Shown: positions 24,617-37,419, numbered from the stretch's first letter. The stretch is 64,000 nucleotides of DNA from Microbotryomycetes sp. JL201 (GCA_033819885.1 JAQYUZ010000021.1:62001-126000), one strand, 5' to 3'. Translations and numbers: made by a program. Notes: generated by a model not told the origin, from the letters alone.

Positions 24617-26399
24617 ATGCTGCAGCCAGCAATATTGCTGCTCGTCGCGGTTGTGACTTTCAGCTCTGCACTTCAGATACCTTTCCAGCGCCCGCAACCC
24701 CTGACAACGCTTTCATCTACATCGCCCAACGATGACGCCCCACCGCCATCGCAGCCACCGGCGATGAAGCTCACACTACGACACGGCGTGCACGTGACGA
24801 CACGCAATAGGCATATACCAGCACTGCACAAGCGGTTCGACGCGGCCGATCTGGTCGAGATCACGAGCGAGACCGGCTTCGACTCGAGTCAGCTCACGCT
24901 GAGGCAGATACCGACGACAGCTTGGAAGCCGTCGTCTCGGCTAGCGTTTCAGGCCGCAAGGAGAGCTGCATACCAACGCGCCAAGGCGCTGAGAACGGGT
25001 GTAATGCCTACCTGGGACGACCTGGCGGACGAAGCCCTGGCGGCGACATTAGAGTGGCATGAGCACGATATCTACATGCCAAACATCTCGGATGTGACAA
25101 CAATCAGCAGTTTGGCAAAAATGGCCAACAATGCCTATTCTAAAAAGGACGGCGGAGGCTGGATCGACCCGGGAGGACACTGGAACGTGGTCAGTCTGCA
25201 GCGAATCAGTGAAGCTACATGTTGCTGACAGAACCCCTATCGCTAAGTCTGATTCTTTCGGCTGGCAAGAAGATGGCATCCGCGGTCACGTCTTTGCAGA
25301 CGAGACGAACTCGACGATCGTGGTGGCAATAAAGGTGCTTGATGACTCGGGACCAAGTGTGTCACGAATGCTGACAAACGATGATGTTGTCAGGGGACTT
25401 CCGCTGGCTTTGTGGGTGGCGGCGGCTCGACCGGCCATAACGACAAGGTCAACGACAACCTGCTGTTCTCTTGTTGCTGTGCCCGAGTCGATTGGACGTG
25501 GACGCCCGTATGCGACTGCTACGACGGCTCGTACAAATGCAAACAAGACTGCCTCGAAGAGGCCGTAATGGAGAAGAGTGCATACTACCCGGCTGCTACA
25601 GTAAGGCCTTGGGAACATCCTTGCTTGCCGACTACAGCTAAATCATGACGCCCACTCAGGACTTGTACAACAACATCTCTGCTTTGTACCCCCACTCCCA
25701 AATCTGGTTGACTGGCCATTCACTCGGCGGATCGCTTGCAGGCCTGCTGTCCCGCACGTATGGCGTTCCCAGCGTGTCATACGAGTCACCTGGCGATTTA
25801 TTGCCCGCAAAACGGCTACATTTACCTATGCCACCTCCATCGACTAAATTTAAGAGGGGCAGTTCGCTCGGTCCAGACATTACAACGCACGTGTTCCATA
25901 CGGCCGATCCAATCCCCGCCGGCACATGCACAGATGAGTTGCCGAATGAGCCCTGAAAGCGTCCGATCCTGACAGTTTTTTTCGCCTGTGTGCACGCGCC
26001 ATCAGCTCATGCGGTTTAGTCGGATTCGCGTTAGAGTCGAGGTGTCACCAGGGTCAAAAGATTGTGTACGACACCGTCGGTCGGCTCGGCTGGAACGTCG
26101 ACATTCGGACGCATTCCATCAAGCCCGTCATTGAGCGAGTTCTGATCGAAGACTGGGGTGTTGACGAGGACGAAAGAAACCAGGTGGCACCAATGCGCAA
26201 GAGATCGTTGTTTGGCTGGTGGCCTTTGCCGGGCGGAGGCAAGCACAAGGACGATGACAATAAGGGTGACGACGACAAGCCAGACAAGGAAGTGCCAGAC
26301 GAGGACGACGGACAGCACGGTGGTCGGGGCGTGCCCTCGCCCAAGCTCGAAGATGCAGATTGTTGGGAACAGGAGTGCTTCAGATGGACGTATGAATGA
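24617..26399 (+). CDS. ATG15: Autophagy lipase ATG15 (Cvt17)
   Basis: ATG15 is a membrane-anchored phospholipase delivered through the multivesicular body route to the vacuole, where it breaks down autophagic bodies. Exons are 24617-25189, 25248-25334, 25394-25600, 25660-25937 and 26006-26399, giving 512 residues. The N-terminal hydrophobic segment (LQPAILLLVAVVTFSSALQ) serves as signal anchor. Family landmarks are LTLRHGVHV, DSFGWQEDGIRGHVFAD, CDCYDGSYKCKQDCLEEA, the lipase nucleophile elbow GHSLGG, YESPGDLLPAKRLHLP, HTADPIPAGTC and GLVGFALESRCHQGQKIVYD. The tail is long, acidic and Lys-rich. Acceptor 25247 and donor 25937 were chosen because they keep the frame and restore the conserved order. 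Confidence 0.93.
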
Positions 26400-26483
26400 T
26401 GAGATGTGTCGTATTCTCTCGAGGTGGATCTCGCCATGTTGTTTGTAACATATTCGCGCTTTCGTGCTCGTTGGCTCCTGCCA

Positions 26484-26489
26484 CACGTG
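26484..26489. promoter_or_regulatory. CACGTG box just upstream of ADE13 start
   Basis: A CACGTG hexamer within cacacgtgacc ends 10 nt before the ADE13 start codon. This is the classic bHLH (E-box, Cbf1/Pho4-type) target in fungi. Function here is inference, and the position so near the ATG could also be 5' leader. Confidence 0.3.
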
Positions 26490-26499
26490 ACCAGCAGCC

Positions 26500-28453
26500 A
26501 TGTCTGACCTCAACACTTACCAGACCCCGTACGTGTGGCATCAGAATGACTTTTTACCTGCCTTCTGCTGGGTGTGCACGCTGTGCTGCCGTGCAGTCGC
26601 TCGCCTTGGTTCGGTCGTGTGTGCGCTGCTCGAGCTGACGCCCCTCGCCTGTCCAGCTTGTCGAGTCGCTATGCTTCTAAAGAAATGTCAAAGCTGTTCT
26701 CCGCTTCGGTCAGTCGCCGCCGTCCCGCGCTGACTGGTGTGTGACAATCTGGCTGATCGAGCTGCGTTCGCTGTACGACACCGACAGACCCGCTTCGGCA
26801 CCTGGCGTAAGCTGTGGTTGACCCTGGCCATCGCAGAGAAGCAACTCGGTCTCAACATTCCCGATCAGGCGATCGAGGAGATGCGCGCAAACTTGGTGCG
26901 CTCAAGCTCACAGACGAGTGCGTTTCATGAGCTCATTGAGGTCTCGCTCGTGCAGGAACTCGATGCAGCTCAGATGCAAGAGGCTGCAGTCGAAGAGAAG
27001 CGTCGTCGACACGACGTTATGGCCCACGTGCACGTGTTCGGGTTGCATTGTCCAACTGCTGCGCCAATCATCCATTTGGGCGCCACCTCTTGCTACGTCA
27101 CCGACAACGCCGACTTGATCTTCTTGCGCGACGCTTGCGACATCATTCTGCCCAAATTGGCTGTCGTCATTCAAAGGTTGAGCAAGTTTGCCGACGAGCA
27201 AAAGAATCAAGCCGTGCTCGGTTGGACTCACTTCCAGCCGGCGCAACTCACGACTGTCGGTAAGCGTGCTACGTTGTGGATTCAGGTGAGTGCAGCACAA
27301 GATCGGGCAAGCCGTCATGTGCTCAGTCGTGTCGCCCTCGAATGCGTAGGAATTGTTGTGGGACTTGCGAAACATCCAACGCGCTCGCAACGACATTGGA
27401 TTCCGTGGCGTAAAGGGCACAACGGGTACCCAAGCCTCGTTCCTGGCCTTGTTCGAAGGAGATCATGACAAGGTGCGTACGCATTGCGTTTCCTCCAGTC
27501 GCACGGTCATTGATCTGTATTTTTTTCCCAGGTGGAGAAGCTCGACAAGCTTGTGACGGAATTGTCAGGCTTTTCTGAAGCCTATCCTGTTACTGGTCAA
27601 ACTTACTCGCGCAAAGTCGACATTGATGTGCTCGGTCCGCTCGCCTCGCTCGGCGCAACTGCACACAAAATTGCCACCGACATTCGTTTGCTCGCCAACT
27701 TGAAAGAGATTGAGGAGCCATTTGAGAAGGACCAGATCGGCTCGTCAGCCATGGCTTACAAGCGCAACCCGATGAGGTCTGAGCGCATTTGCTCGCTCGC
27801 GAGGCATTTGATGGTCCTCCAGCAAAACGCGCTTATGACGGCCAGTGTCCAATGGTTCGAGCGAACGCTCGACGACAGGTGCGTCCGTGCATGCAGAGCA
27901 CCTGAATCGATTGTCAAACCTTGATTCGTGCACAGTGCCAACCGTCGCGTCACGATCCCCGAGGCATTTTTGACGACCGACATCATCCTGACGACTCTGC
28001 AGAACGTGAGCTGGTTCTCGGATCACAATCGGCAAGCATGATTGCTGACGCTTTTTTGGACAGGTCACCGAGGGTCTCGTTGTCTACCCTGCCATCATCG
28101 CTCGCCGCATCCGCCAGGAGTTGCCCTTCATGGCCACCGAGAACATCATCATGGCCATTGTCAAGAAGGGTGGCGATCGACAGATCTGTCACGAAAAGAT
28201 CCGAGTGTTGTCTCACCAAGCTGGCAGGGTCGTCAAAGAGGAAGGTGGCGAGAATGATTTAATTGAGCGCGTCAAACAGGACGAGTTCTTTGCTCCGATC
28301 AAGGATGACTTGGACAAGCTGTTGGATCCGAGCACGTTCGTTGGACGTGCTCCTCAACAGGTTGATAGGTTCCTGAAGGATTACGTCGAGCCGGCTCTGG
28401 CGCCGTACAAAGAGCAATTGGCTCAGGTTCAAGCTGCTGAGTTGTCCGTTTAG
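26500..28453 (+). CDS. ADE13: Adenylosuccinate lyase
   Basis: This enzyme of purine synthesis cleaves SAICAR and adenylosuccinate, releasing fumarate. Exons are 26500-26528, 26657-26708, 26788-27285, 27350-27472, 27532-27878, 27936-28005 and 28064-28453, giving 502 residues. Landmarks are [27 protein letters not shown], the histidine-containing [47 protein letters not shown] and the fumarate-lyase loop [15 protein letters not shown]. The C-terminal domain contains [20 protein letters not shown]. The first exon is short (29 nt, MSDLNTYQT), which is common for the gene in intron-rich fungi. The sequence agrees closely with the eukaryotic ADSL type. Confidence 0.96.
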
Positions 28454-28824
28454 ACGTCAATTGGGAATGTTACATACAGACAGAATTGTCCAAGCCAACG
28501 TCATTAGCGCCGTCCTGCTCAGTCCGCGCTGAAATCAACTCGCCTTCAAGCCTTTCTGAAGTCGAGCTTTTGCACAGCAGTCGTCGCACTCAAAATCTTT
28601 CTGCGCTGTCAAGTCAAATTTTCAAATATGATTCCTGCGTGACGCGCCATAAGCGCCTCAAGTCGAACAGGATACCAAGACAAGCCGGTTTAGTCTCCCG
28701 CCAGCGCTCGGGCACGTGACCGCGAACTCGCCTGAAAGTCGTCAGGGTCGCAAGGGGCGGACTCTACGGGGTTCAGACAGTTCTGATTCGTCAGCGAGAC
28801 GGTCATCGCTGTAGGTTGTAGGCC
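28454..28824. other. intergenic region ADE13 to COG4
   Basis: A 371-nt same-strand gap holding the ADE13 3' UTR and the COG4 promoter. There is a CACGTG box at 28713. A 77-codon frame at 28486-28719 shows no recognisable protein. Confidence 0.5.
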
Positions 28825-31676
28825 ATGGCGTTGGCTACGGCGACCGCCGTCACCGCGCCCACACCGGAGGGTTCAACAGCCAGTAAAGCGGGCCGGGCAG
28901 GGGTCGACTTGACAAATCTAACTACTCGGAGCGCAATCCAGGCGCATCTGAGCTCCCTAGACGCGCAAGAGTCTCAACTGGACGGCCAACTGTCGACGTT
29001 GATCAACTCGCGCGCGAGACTGACTCGCCAACTCAAAGCGCTACAGAACCTCAGACATGTCGTTGAAGGGATAGAAAATGAGGCTGTTGGGCTGAGCTCG
29101 GAGGTTGGAGTGGTGGCAGAGACGGCGGACCGCGTCGGCGGCAAGGTCAGGGTCCTCGACCAGGAGCAGGTACGTGCTTGGTGTCACTCTCGTGTCTGAT
29201 GGCGATTGATAGAGCTAGATTCTCACTCTTGCTTTTGATTGGCTCACAGTCGCGCGTCAAAGAGTCGATCGAAATCGTTCAAACGGTCCAGGAGCTCAAG
29301 ACGGCCATTACGGCGCTGGACGAAGCAATGCAGCGGCAGGATTGGGAGGCTGCGACACGTTCCATGCAGAGGGCAAGCGCTATCGATCCGGAGATTCTCA
29401 AGAGCGGGTTCGCCGAAGCGGTCGTCGTGAGCACATGTCAAAAGCTTTCGCGCAACGGGTATCAGCTTACTGAACAGTGAACTCCTCCAGCCGACCGTCA
29501 CATTACCTCTGGCACCATCCCAGACGCTCGCCAATCTGCGAGCCAGTCTGCTCGACACGTTTGCCACCGCATTTGCACAGGCTGCCGCGGCCAACGATAC
29601 GAACAATATCAACAGGTTCTTCAAGCTATTCCCTAGCATCGGAGAAGAGGAAAAGGGTTTGGCTGCATATGCGGAATGGGTTGGAGGTATTGTGCGGTCA
29701 AAGACGGGCTCGCTGTCCGGCAAGAGTTGGTCTCTTGTGGTGCACGAGTGTATATTAAGAAGCTGACATGAATTCTTGCCATCCCAAGGTCAATCTCCGA
29801 CGCATTTTGCCACGTTACTGACGACCTTGTTCGAGTCGATTGCTTTGATCGTCTCGCAACACCAACCTGTCGTCGAAAAGTACTATGGACCCGGCAAGAT
29901 GACGATTGTCGCCGCCTCACTCGTTAAAGAGGCCGATCAGCTTGGTACTCGGGTCGTTCAGAATTGGGAAGAAGAGCGTCAGGTCCGCAAACGGTTGATC
30001 GAGGCCGCTCAGTTCAAGTTTGGCAGGGCGCTTCAGAAAACAGCACCGATAGGTAGCGCAACGCCGGCTGTGGATGAAGAATCGGTCGATTCGCGAGAGG
30101 TGGACGCTTTGTTGGCCGAAGTCGCGATGATGAGCGGGCGGTGGCAGCTCTTGCGGAGATTCTTGTACGAGAGTCTGACAGTGAGCGCAACATCGAGTGC
30201 TTTCACCTTTGCTGTCTAATCGGCAAACATTGCAGAGCGAGGAGGAAGGAGACGGCGCCAAGATCACAACAGGGAGCAAGCTCGAAGCGACCGAAGACGG
30301 CCATGAGGACAAGAGCTTGCGGATGGTTGAGACGAGCGAGCTCGGACGAGCCTTGTCCGCTCATCTTAAGCATATATACCATCCGCTTGAGGCTTGGTAT
30401 TTACGCTCAACAATTGAGAAAGTGGGTGATTGCGCGACCCCGGTTTGTTCTTGAGCGCTGACATGCGCCTACAGGCCCATCAATTGGACGAGGTTGACAC
30501 TCTCGCTCAGCCTCCACTATCGTCATCCCTCGATGATACGTTCTACATTCTCAAGAAGACGGTTTACCGCGTCTTGTCGACATCGTCCATTGAGATGGTT
30601 GTGGCGATGTTCAAGGACATTCGACAGGTCATTGAGCGAGACGTTGCCGACGTTTGGCGCATCAGACTCGATGGGGCGTTCAAAGACGTTGGCAACGTCA
30701 GCGGGGTTGGCAGAGCTCGAGAGGAAGAAAAGGATAGAAAGGAACGAGAAGCGAGAGCGCAATTCATGGTGAGTCGTATTCTCAACACTTGTGATTGATG
30801 TGCTGACTTTCTCTATACGTGTAGGTTTACCTCAACAATTTGGACACGGCTGCAGAGTACGCTGTGCGATTGGTAGATGAGCTGCTTGCCGGCGAGACGC
30901 TCCAGGATGCATTTTTTCTGGAGGCGGAGCTCGAGCGAGCCAAGATTGCTATACTGCAAGTGAGGAGCACCGAGGACAAATTTCGGAGCGTTCTCAAGGT
31001 GCGTTGATTCGGCTGCCGTATGATCGCTTCTCTCGCTGAAATGAAGATGACAGGCCGGCCTCGATCACTTGTTCAATCAGCTACTCCGGCCAAAACTGCG
31101 GCCTATGTTGACAGACATGTACAAGGATGTCAGCTACGTGCTGGATGAGGACTCTTATGCTGAAGCAGAGTATCGAGACGAGGTCAGAAAGAGATTTGTC
31201 AGGTCTTGGGACATACTGTTGGGCGGGTATAAGGTGCGTGTCATTGTGATACGAACGGCGGCATAGGCTGACATCCCGTGGAGCAGGACCAGCTGACGGC
31301 GAGTAACTTCAACTTGTTCTTTGCGTCGGCCGTCAACGTGCTCGTCAGACCATGGGAAGGCATCGTGCGCAACATGAAGTTTACAGAGGTGCGCAGTGCC
31401 GTTGCTTTCCGCCGCAGAAAGAAAACGTTCGCCAACGCTTTGGGTTCGCAGCTCGGCGCTCTCCGCCTCGATCGAGACATTCGATCTATCCTGTCGCATT
31501 TGTCCAACCAATCGTCATTCGCGTCGGCATCTCTTCGCGAGTCATTTTCGCGACTGCAGCAGATTGCCACATTGTTGACGCTCGAGAGCCCTGACGAGGC
31601 AGAAGAGGTATTGAGCGCGAGTGGCAACCGGTTGACGCAGAGCGAGGTCAGAAGCGTGTGGGCCTTGAGGGTTTAG
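28825..31676 (+). CDS. COG4: Conserved oligomeric Golgi complex subunit 4
   Basis: A subunit of lobe A of the COG tether, acting in retrograde transport within the Golgi. Ten exons: 28825-29169, 29250-29426, 29491-29725, 29789-30180, 30236-30421, 30475-30768, 30825-30998, 31054-31233, 31287-31388 and 31452-31676, giving 769 residues, close to the human length. The N-terminus is a coiled coil (RSAIQAHLSSLDAQESQLDG and on). Family landmarks are FATLLTTLFESIALIVSQHQ followed by PVVEKYYG, EADQLGTRVVQNWEEER, HPLEAWYLRSTIEKAHQLDE, YLNNLDTAAEYAVRLVDEL and KFTELGALRLDRDIRSI. The last is restored only by removing a 63-nt in-frame intron at 31389-31451, which an ORF caller would miss. Confidence 0.92.
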
Positions 31677-31786
31677 ACGGTGTCCTTGCAGATGTTGTAA
31701 CGTATTGGAAAGCGGACAGCGGTCTGTCAGAAAGAGGCGAGTGCGCTCGGGCCTCATTCTCTGCCTCTTCCCTTTGGGCAGCGAGC

Positions 31787-33494
31787 ATGAAACGTAAGCT
31801 CTTGGCTACGAGCGAGTGTACAGGAAATGCTTCATGACCGAGACTTATGCATGTGTGCCGGTCAAGCGCGTGCGTCGACACCTTCACTGGCAGCAAGCAG
31901 CTCGCGCGCGTCCACAGCTGCGTCCAGCACGACACTGCCTGCCAAGCGGACAGCAACGCCTTCCTCATCAACTCAACCTGCCAAGAAGCTCGCTCCAGTG
32001 TTTGCCATGGCCGCAGCAGGGTCATCAAATCGCTCAACAGATCCAATCACTGTCACGAAACTCGGCAAGAATCAGACATGTTACCAAGCGAAGTGGGAAC
32101 CAGACTTGTGGCGGATGAAGCGCAAGGTGTTGGCTTTGGACGTGAGTCCAATCAAAAACTCGTCAAACTCTCGACCTTGAGCCTTACCGTAGCTCGTCGG
32201 CAGATTGACGGCACTTTGATCACGACGGCAAGTGGAGGCAAGTGGCCCAAGGACGAGACCGACTTCAGATGGCTGTACAGCAACGTGCCCCGCAGGCTGA
32301 AAGAGGCTCACGAACAAGGGTAAGTGAAATCTCCTGGCCCTGTGACTCGTCTTGTCTCGCACGATTTGCACCCATCAAGGATCACTGAAATCTTTCCGAA
32401 ACAGCTACTCCATCATCTTTGTCTCGAACCAAGCGGGCCAACCCGCTCATCAAAGGAAATTCTTCAAAAAGGTGCCTCTCATCGGTTACAAACTTGGCAA
32501 TGGTATTCCGTTCCAATGCTACGCAGCTTTAGGATACGACCACTTCCGAAAACCCTCAACCGGCATGTGGGAGGCCTTCTTGGACTCGAACGGGGGCGAG
32601 CAAGCGGTGGACGTGGCAGAAAGCGTATACGTCGGAGACGCAGCTGGCAGACCTCACAGGGGACAAAGCAGGACTAGAGATCATGCCGATACGGACAGAA
32701 AGTTCGCGCTAAACGTCGGACTCAAGTTCATGACCCCTGAAGAATTCTTCCTGGATGAAGCGGTCGACCCCGAGTGGCAACTAGAAGGATGGGATCCGCG
32801 GACACACGACCATTCGAAGCCGCTATTTTCGCCGACCAACGTTCCTCTTGTGAGCCCGCTCCCCGAATTTGGCCAACCGCAACCCGAAGTCGTCTTGTTT
32901 GTCGGAAGTCCTGCCTCAGGCAAGACGACGCTGTTCAAAAAGTTTTTTGAGCCCGCCGGCTACGCTCATGTGGTGAGTTTCGTCTTGTCAGAAGCGGACC
33001 TCGGCTGATTGTCTAGTGCAGAACCAAGACACGTTAAAAACTCGTGCCAAGTGCATTACCGTTGTCCGGGAACTATTATCATCCAATAAATCATGCGTCG
33101 TCGACAACACTTCGCCCGCTCGGTCAACGCGCGCCGAATACCTCGACATGATCCGCAACGAGTTTCCACAAGCCAAAGCTCGCATCGTCTACTTTGCCGT
33201 TCCAACCCCGGTGGCTATGCACAACAACGTCTACAGATCGTCTGACCCGGCGTCGAATCGAGACATGCTGCCGACGATCGCGTTCTCGTCGTACGAGAAA
33301 GCATTCGAGATGCCAAACGCTGAAGCCGAAGGTGAATACGCGGGCTCAGCTTTTTGGCGACATTTATTGACGAAACTTCTTTGATAGGCTTTGATGGTAT
33401 GCACACGGTAAATTTCAAGTTTGACGGTGACGAAGAGGCCCTCAAGAAATGGTCGCGCTGGCTAGACGTTTATCCAAAAGGAAGGTCGAAGTAG
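31787..33494 (+). CDS. PNK1: Bifunctional polynucleotide kinase 3'-phosphatase (PNKP/Pnk1)
   Basis: A DNA-end repair enzyme that removes 3' phosphates and adds 5' phosphates at strand breaks. Exons are 31787-31793, 31867-32141, 32204-32319, 32405-32972, 33022-33331 and 33388-33494, giving 460 residues. The first exon is only 7 nt; it is supported by a gtaagc donor and the frame. The HAD phosphatase motif I is LALDIDGTLI, motif II is IIFVSNQAG and the lysine motif is FRKPSTGMW. YVGDAAGR and LNVGLKFMTPEEFF follow. The kinase domain has Walker A GSPASGKTTLFK and the catalytic VVDNTSPARSTR. No N-terminal FHA domain is present, as in S. pombe Pnk1. A diverged copy follows directly downstream. Confidence 0.94.
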
Positions 33495-33671
33495 TTCGGC
33501 CCCTTGTGTCTGGACCAATTTTTTCTCGCTTGTGTTCTATGTTGTCACGATTTTTGGGTAACTGTTCAACCGAGTTCCGATTCAGGAGTCAGCGCTGCGC
33601 GCGCCGCAGCTCGCGCTTTCGAGCAGGCTGACGACGATTTGTTTGTGCTTTGTCTCTCGCGTGCCTGCGCC

Positions 33672-35625
33672 ATGTCAACATCAAGTGAGACTGCCTCTTT
33701 TGAAGAGAGCGCCCATTTTCAGAGGCTAAGCTCGAGTGTGGTCCTGCACAGATCACAAGCGGTGTCTGCCGTCTCCTCCTCTGACTTCGCCCGATGCTTC
33801 ACGTAAACAGCTTCGACGTGAACCCGCGCCAGACTCGCAAAAGATCGACAACGTCTCTGTCTTGACGTGGCTCCCTATGCTCGGCCAGCACGAAACGTGC
33901 CTTGTTGCCCAGACTCGCCAGTTCAAATTTCGTTCGAAAATTGCAATGTTTGACTTTGTGCCGACTGTGATCGGGTTGCCAGGTGGTCAAAGCGATCCAT
34001 CAGAGTCTTTTACGTTCAACGAAGGCGTTATTGACAAGATGCTTGCACTGCAAGGAGATCAGTTCAGTCACCCTTTGCAGACATTCGAGCGATTTACGAG
34101 GACCTGATTATGTCGTCTCTGGGACAGGTACAGCATTGTGTTGTACGCTTGTTTCGTTTGCATTTTTTCAGAAAACAAGATGAATCAACAACGAGACTTG
34201 TTCAATGTAATTGCGATCGAGCTATCGAGCAAAGGCGTCGACTTTCGAATTTACGGCGCTTGCAAGAGGGACGAGTGGTGGAAGCCGAGTCCCTGTGTCT
34301 GGTACCATGTTCTGAAGTGTCTTGACGCAGAGGGTATCGGAGCCGGTGAGCATGCGCCATGACGCTTGCGAGTGCGCGTCTGACAGCTCTTTAGATGTGA
34401 CGAACTCGTTCCATTGTGGTACTAGGGCCGGACGGACATACAAAGATCGACTTCATGCTCCGAAGCCCGACTCGACGGATTATGACCGATGTCAGCCTCG
34501 GATGAGAATCGTAAAAAATTGCTTGTTCGAGATGTTAACGCTTGTCTGTTTTCAAATTCCAGGTTTTGCTCTCAACACTGGACTCAGGTTTATTTCTCCA
34601 CAAGATCTCTTCCAAGGCGGGGACATGGAGCACACGTGGTCATTGAAGTCATGGGATCCGGCCATTTGGCAACATGATCGTCCGTTCATGGGCTGGTTCT
34701 CGCTATATTTCGCTGACACTTGCTGAGTAGGCCCTCTGTTCGACCCGACGAACACTGCACTCGTGTTCAAGCAAGTGAGAGACGAATTTCGGAGCGAAAA
34801 GCCAATTATGGACGTGACGATTGCTGTAGGACCTCCGGCAAGCGGGAAGACGTTTCTGTTTGATCATTTCTTCAAGCAGGCGGCATACGCCCGAGTGGTG
34901 GGTTTGTTGATGCATCGATGTCTCAGTCAGGCACTTGATGTAATCTGTGCACTGTACAGACTTCGGACGCTACTCAGCGTCATTCTCCACTGTGGAAAGC
35001 CCTGTCTGGTTCAGAGGTTCAACACGTCTACGTCGACATGCTTCTCCCAACACTTGACTCTCGTCGAGCTTTGATCGACACGATCCGGTCGCTCTCAGAC
35101 GAGCTCGAGACGCCTTTCAAGCTTCAATTTAGGTTGCTCGTTTTCACGGCACCTTGGTGTATCGTCAAGCACAATTCAGTGTACAGAAGTTTGTCACGCC
35201 AAGTCGATTTGATCAGGACGGATGCTGGTCAGGGGAGAGGAGAATTGATCAATGAGAATGAAACGATGGTGGTTACCGTGACGAGTTTTATCGAGTGGTT
35301 CAGTTCATACCAGGAATCCAATATGCAAGCAGAAGGTGAGTGGCCTTGCAGCTCAAGGACGCATCTTTGAGGGAGAGGCAGGTAACAATGATATGGCTCG
35401 GCAGCACATGTCGACGAGATCAAGCAGATCAATTTTACGGTTCTCGACTCGCCGACGTCAAACTCGCACGATGGCCTCCAATTCCCTCGTAGACGCGAAT
35501 TGTGGCTCAAGTTTCTTGACGTGTACGGTATGACGACGCTCGACAAACAAGAACCTGGCGCAGGCGGAAGTCATTCTGATCGCCGACTGATGGCGGCTTC
35601 TTCCGGGAGCAGGAGCAAATCATGA
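33672..35625 (+). CDS. Diverged tandem paralogue of PNKP, phosphatase motif lost
   Basis: Exons are 33672-33684, 33752-34061, 34128-34345, 34395-34490, 34563-34679, 34731-34897, 34960-35335 and 35405-35625, giving about 505 residues. It follows PNKP by 177 nt on the same strand and aligns with it along its whole length. The phosphatase motif I position reads MFDFVPTVIGL, so the second Asp and the GT of DxDGT are gone. The lysine motif survives as WWKPSPCVW, and FALNTGLRFISPQDLF and WQHDRPLFDPTN match the parent. Walker A is kept as GPPASGKTFLFD. Three introns sit at the same positions and phases as in PNKP (before YSI, after ARV, after AEG). The first exon, and donor 34062 (gttcag), are the weakest parts. 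A kinase-only or non-catalytic role is possible. Confidence 0.75.
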
Positions 35626-35706
35626 GGTTTTTCTCGGTGGACGCAAGACTCTTCCTTTTAGCTTTGCAGTACTAGACAACCTGCATGGATTTACAAACGA
35701 GCAAGT

Positions 35707-37419
35707 CACTTCTTCTCCGAGAGAGCGGTAACACCGGGCAATTCCTGCAGAGGAAGAGAGCGTTCTCAGCACCGAATTGGGTCACACCCAGCGAATCAAA
35801 CAGCGGCTCACCTTGCCTTCGAGCAGCTCCAGCGAGGCTCCACCACCGGTCGAGACGTGTGACAACTTGTCTTCGGCACCAAACTTGACCGTGACCGTCG
35901 CCGTGTCACCGCCACCGACAATGACAGTAGCGCCCTTCTCCTTTGCCTCGACGCAAGCATCCAAAAGTGCTTTTGAGCCGTTGGCAAAGTTGTCAAACTC
36001 GAAAACGCCGGCGGGCCCGTTCCACAAGATTGTCTTTGACTTGAGCACGGCTTCGCGGAACAGCTTGCGAGATTGTTCGCCTGCATCAAGTCCCATCCAG
36101 CCCGAAGGGATACCTTCCTTGTCGGTGGCAGATCCAACCTGTTAGTAAAGCACGAGAGCAAAGGTCAGGGCGCTTGCTTGTAAGAGTATGCGGATCCGTC
36201 ACCCACGCACCTCGGCGTTCTTGTCGAACTTGTCGGCCGTGATATAGTCGACGGGGAAAACAAGCTCGACGTTCTTTGCCTTTGCCTTTTCGACGAGCTC
36301 CTTGACTTTCTTTGAGCCGTCCTCGTCAAACAAAGAATTGCCAATCTCGACGTTGTCCAACGTCTTCTTGAACGTAAAGGCCATGCCGCCGCAGATGATC
36401 AACGAGTTGACCTGATACATGTCGATGGTCAGGTCCACTCAATCATGGCCGCCGCTGAGCTTGCAGGCGCGCTCACCTTGTCGATCAAGTTTTCGATCAG
36501 CTGGATCTTGTCTGATACCTTTGCGCCGCCGAGGATGGCCAAGAAAGGCCTCTCTGGGTTCTCAAGAACCTTTGCAAAGTACTCAAGCTCCTTCGTCATC
36601 AGCAGGCCTGCCGCCTTTTCGGGCAGGTCGACGCCGACCATCGACGAGTGGGCGCGGTGAGCTGTGCCGAATGCATCGTTGACGTACACGTCGCCGAGCT
36701 TTGTCAAGCTAGCTCTGAACTTTTTGACGTCTTCCGGGTCGGCCTTTGTCTTCTTGCCGTCCTTGTCCTTTGACGAACCTTCCTCTTCGATGTGGAAGCG
36801 CAAGTTTTCGAGCAAGATGATCTCGCCGTCCTTTGCGTTGGCGCAGTGCTTTTCGACGTCTGGGCCAGCGCACTCGTCAAGGAATGTGACAGGCTTGTTG
36901 ATGAGCGACTCGAGCTCTTTTGCGACAGGCTTGAGCGAGTATTTGTCAACGCGCTGGCCGTTGGGTCGGCCGAGATGCGACATGAGGATCACAGCGGCGG
37001 CGCCGTTGTCGAGTGCATGTTTGATAGTCGGCACGGCGGCGGCGATGCGCTGCACGAGAGGAAAGGCGCGAATGTACGTGTCAGTTTCACAAGTTGATCG
37101 ATCAGCCGTTTCTGCCCTTCGACTGGCTGGACGGAGCGTCAACGCAGCGACGATGAGGGACCTTCAGTCACATCGAATGACATCGGCGATGTCGCTGAAC
37201 GGTCGTGTGCATGCTTTGGCGTGCTGCGCTGCGCGGCGCGTCATCGCCGCTTTGTCCGTCTTTCATGTCTCGCGCCATAGATGACAGCAGTGCTCAAGCA
37301 CTTACTTGATTGTTTGTGATCTTGGGTCCGTCAAAGGGCACGTTAAAGTCGACGCGGATGACGACCTTTTTGCCCTTGAGCTCGAGGTCTTTGATCGACA
37401 ATTTAGAAGACAGTGACAT
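35707..37419 (-). CDS. PGK1: Phosphoglycerate kinase
   Basis: A glycolytic enzyme forming ATP and 3-phosphoglycerate from 1,3-bisphosphoglycerate and ADP in the cytosol. Exons are 37419-37306, 37049-36477, 36411-36211, 36138-35812 and 35745-35707, giving 417 residues, the usual length. Landmarks are [13 protein letters not shown] (the PGK signature), [83 protein letters not shown] and [20 protein letters not shown]. The first intron, at 37050-37305, is 256 nt, much longer than the others. Codon choice looks biased, with very few A-ending codons, as expected for a highly expressed gene. It is divergent from the thiolase gene. Confidence 0.97.
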
